64,000 nucleotides of DNA from contig CM055111.1 of NCBI GenBank assembly GCA_029204225.1, forward strand, positions 8,187,267 to 8,251,266, in the 5' to 3' direction. Below, in pieces: positions 61,054 to 64,000 of the stretch; position 1 is the stretch's first letter; the number at the start of each line of letters is the position of its first letter. The position numbers and the translations under genes are program-made. The notes below the pieces were generated by a model that had not been told where the DNA came from, did not search any database, and worked only from the letters and a program-made list of their open reading frames with translations. The DNA comes from Diphasiastrum complanatum. Lineage: Eukaryota; Streptophyta; Lycopodiopsida; Lycopodiales; Lycopodiaceae.

Positions 61054-62834
61054 TTACACAGTTTCACATAGTTTCCCTTGACAAAGCAAGCCTAAACTCT
61101 CTTAAGCCTTTATTTTAGCTTAAATAAACAATCAACAAGGCATACATGTCATAGATCGCTGGTGAATAGATTAGAGTCAGATTTTAAGAAATTATCAAAT
61201 GCTCCATTGTTGTCCATGCAGCGTGAGTATACACATTGAAAAATGAATAAGAAACATGAGGTAGAACCATCGCTGGCCAGCGGGCTACTACAAATATAAT
61301 GAATTAAAAACTTCATGAATGGTCCATCGTTGGTCCATCGTTGTGATCAGCAGACCTTCCACAATATAAATCCTTGTTATCAAGATGCTATGATTACTTA
61401 TGTGGAGTGAGAACACTTTCCACATACATCTAAAATGATTGCATAACTAAAGAGATGATTGCATCAACAAGTCTAGATAAAACATACCACTTACCATGAA
61501 GTAGAAACTAGAGAAGGCAAGCTTGATAGGGTGCACTTTCTACAATGAGCAACCTGCTGAACTCTCCTCACACCATGTTGTGAAGAAACGTCGGTCGAGA
61601 AGGGGTGAGTAAAAAAAAGAAAAGGTAATTCCTTTATTTTATCAAGATTGTTGGAAAGAGGTGTGTAAAAGATAGGTCTAAAAGAATCGAATAACAATAA
61701 TTCAAATGACAAGAAAAAAAACTTATCGTGCATAGCGGAATAAATTATCTTCTTCTTTCTTCATGTATGACTACGCCTATCAATTTTGAACCAAACAATA
61801 GTGATAAAAATCTCGTTTGATCTTATAGTAACTAACTTTGAAATCATTAGTACTACAATGATTACGTAGCCAAACATTAAAAGCATTGAATTATCAGACA
61901 AATAACCAATCATGAAGAATTACAGAAACACATACATTCTAAGACAAAGTTGAACTCAATAAAAAAATAGTATTGATTCAATATATAATGAAACAGAAGT
62001 AAATGAGTACAATAAGTTTGCGGATCGAAGCCTCATACTCTAAGATATTTTTGAGCGACTAAATAAAAGTCTGAATTAAGTGCAACTACTGATAAGAAGT
62101 AAGTGCAATAGCAATCTTTAATCAACTCTAAAGAACTGAGCTAGAATGCTCAAGAGTATTCAAGCTCGCAGGCTTGAAAGAGAGCTAACTATTCAATACT
62201 TGGTCTCTTTTGAATTGAGAGTTCTGATCATGTTGATATAGGAATAAGAACTAAACTATTTACACTAAGCAATTAAGTCATCAAATGCGGCTGCCAGTTG
62301 GCTAGAGTCTGTTGACATTCATCCAGTTCTTCTCAGAAGTTGCTTGCTGATAAGCGGTGACATTTGGCCGTAAACAGTCTATCTGCATAAATGAACATGA
62401 CTGTCACTCTGTAGAAATGAACGTAAACTGTCATCAGGGAGAAGCAAAAATGCCAAAGTGAGAGAAAATCCCTAAGGGTGAAAAATGAGAAGGTCTTCAG
62501 TCAAGTCATTTTTTATAATTTTTAGGGCACTTTGAAAATGCAAAAAATGTGACACTGTATTTTTACTCGAAATTCCTGACAGGTGACAAATGCAAAAAAC
62601 GCGACACTATATTTTTACTTGCAATTTTTTACAGTGTCACTTTAAGAGAAAATTGACTTTAGCAAAAGACGACATTGTTGGATTTTGTAGTGAGACAATT
62701 TCTAACACTATTGTCAAACTCCGTGTATTTCTGTACTGTGTAAAACATGGGAGATTCCGCAAAACTGGATAAATAGTTGGATGAAGATTAAAAACCGATT
62801 AGTCATTTAATAGGAAGGAGAATAATCCAACACT
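61054..62834. mobile_element. Copia LTR and flank, no gene seen
   Basis: The LTR starts TGTTGGATTATTC at about 62,834 on the minus strand, after a purine tract 'aagagagag' that follows the RNase H end. Its other end was not fixed; likely near 61,800-62,100. It contains two related phrases, 'gtgacaaatgcaaaaaacgcgacac.atatttttact', around 62,535-62,620. The rest has no coding signal. Confidence 0.5.
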
Positions 62835-62844
62835 CTCTCTTATT

Positions 62845-63584
62845 CTAAATCCATGAATGCCTTGACCTTTAAACTCAGCTTTGCACAGAACTTTCTGTGT
62901 GCATTTAAGCTTAATGCTTTAGTAAAAATATTTGTTGTCATATCTTGCATTTGACAATACTGCAATCTAACCTCTTTGTCGAGAACTTTGCTTCTGACAT
63001 AGTGATACTTCAGTTCAATGTGTTTACTCCTAGAATAAAATCTAGGGTTGGCTGATAAGACAATGGCACTTTAATTATCACAAAATAATAATGTCGGAGC
63101 ATATTGATTCAGACTGATATCTGAAAGTTTCTCAACCGAATTGCTTCCTTTGTAGCTTGTGAGGCTACAATATACTCTGATTCTGTAGAAGATAGAGCTA
63201 TCGAAGATTGCTTGCAACTGTTCCAAGAAATTGGACCATTGTTGAGGAAGAATGTAAATCCGGAAGTGGATCTACGAGTGTCTAATCTCCTGTCCAACTT
63301 GCATCTGTAAAACCAATGAGTAAATTGATTTTGTCATTAGCGACTGCTCCATAACAAATGCAAAAGTCCATAGTAGCTTGACGATATCTCATGACTCTGA
63401 TAAGAGCCTTCCAATGTGTTACACCAGGGTTCATCATATACTGACTTAAAGAAATGACTGCAAAAGCTATATCTGGTCTGGTACAGATCATTGCATTCAT
63501 AAGAGATCCTATAATAGAATGGTAAGGATACTCACGCATCTGCTCCTTCTCTTGAATTTTTTGAGGATAGTGGTCCTTTGACAA
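62845..63584 (-). pseudogene. Copia RNase H and RT 3' end
   Basis: The frame 63,584-63,282 covers the RT connection ('SIIGSLMNAMICTRPDIAFA', 'GFTDASWTGD'). The next frame, 63,297-63,109, has RNase H marks 'RRSTSGFTFFLNNGPISW' and 'ALSSTESEYIVASQATKEA'. It then reads, with a stop in the 'CDN' motif, 'SRSKHIELKYHYVRSKV' and 'DMTTNIFTKALSLN'. This is a complete copia 3' coding end with at least one frame shift and one stop. The family differs from the RT at 22,700-24,085 by its 'FTDASWTGD' block and LTR start. Confidence 0.88.
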
Positions 63585-63608
63585 TTTGAGACCTGGTTTC
63601 GTTGGTGA

Positions 63609-63890
63609 GAGAGCTAACTTGCAATGGAGCCTAGATTACATCAGGCAGGAACTGTTGCTCCTACAAGATGATATAGCTTCAGCCTTCAGATTCATTTCAA
63701 ATAGTAAACTCGTAAGTAACTGTAAACACTCTATTCTTTATGTATAGCTTCTTTCAAAAATTTATTGTATAATATTTATCTTAAATATAACATACTTTGT
63801 GTTGAATTTATGCAGGTATGTAAAAGACATGAGCTCAAGATCAAATGCAGAGATATTGGCAAAACTATCCAACTGATGGAAGAACATTGA
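63609..63890 (+). CDS. Possible exon pair of an unrecognised gene
   Basis: Plus strand: a short frame with 'LDYIRQELLLLQDDIASAF' ends at a perfect donor (AAACTC|GTAAGT, about 63,712). After an acceptor (tttatgcag, about 63,814) it could continue 'VCKRHELKIKCRDIGKTIQL' to a TGA near 63,890. Both borders fit the consensus and phase, but the product is short and unknown, so this is tentative. Confidence 0.3.
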
Positions 63891-64000
63891 GATTTACTAT
63901 TTGAAAATACATGTCCATCATCGTTATTGAATATGAAAACAAGAATCTTGTTATTTTATCAATCTAGAAAATTGCAATCCAGTATTGTACTATGGACACA

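Overview
This is plant nuclear DNA. It holds a nine-exon ABCG half-transporter gene with GT..AG introns, two copies of an eight-cysteine lipid-transfer-protein gene, and many decayed transposable elements: Ty1/copia, Ty3/gypsy chromovirus, LINE, and a TNP2/CACTA-like DNA transposon with cysteine-rich blocks. The DNA is AT-rich, with long (GA)n arrays. Short introns, a type-D-like LTP and the cysteine-rich TNP2-like element would fit a bryophyte or another seedless land plant. That placement is a guess; the sequence only establishes 'land plant'.

The window is organised around a very large inverted repeat. The left arm (about 1,152-18,677) and the right arm (about 36,550-54,557) carry the same series of features in opposite orientation: ABCG transporter, AT-rich spacer, small ORF of unknown type, unrecognised coding remnant, copia gag/protease remnant, (GA)n array, TNP2-like transposon, LTR/primer-site remnant, LTP gene. 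The outer edge of the right arm lies inside ABCG exon 4, so the right copy (52,217-55,660, minus strand) has all nine exons and an open frame of 655 codons. The left copy (1,152-3,470) has lost exons 1-3 and most of exon 4, and also has a nonsense codon and a 22-bp frameshifting deletion. Positions 1-1,157 are a third, directly oriented copy of part of the TNP2-like element. It joins the ABCG fragment at a 6-bp microhomology, which suggests a further tandem duplication of about 11.9 kb running off the left edge.

The spacer between the arms (18,678-36,549) is a nest of retroelements: copia gag/protease, duplicated leader, LTR and RT/RNase H on the minus strand; a LINE endonuclease fragment; and three or four chromovirus pieces on both strands. 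Two families show the order 'pol 3' end - single LTR - gag 5' end', as expected from LTR-LTR recombination or one-LTR circles. The right flank (55,661-64,000) contains the ABCG upstream region with a tiny upstream ORF and a 103-bp tandem duplication, a GC-rich hairpin, decayed copia pieces, and a possible exon pair at the far right edge.

The likely functional genes are the right ABCG gene and one or both LTP genes. ABCG half-transporters and apoplastic LTPs are known to act together in export of cuticle or spore-wall lipids, so their linkage inside one duplicated block is worth noting, although functional coupling here is inference. I saw no CRISPR array, rRNA or tRNA gene. I cannot demonstrate a new biological system; the strongest structural novelty is the palindrome-like duplication and its junctions.
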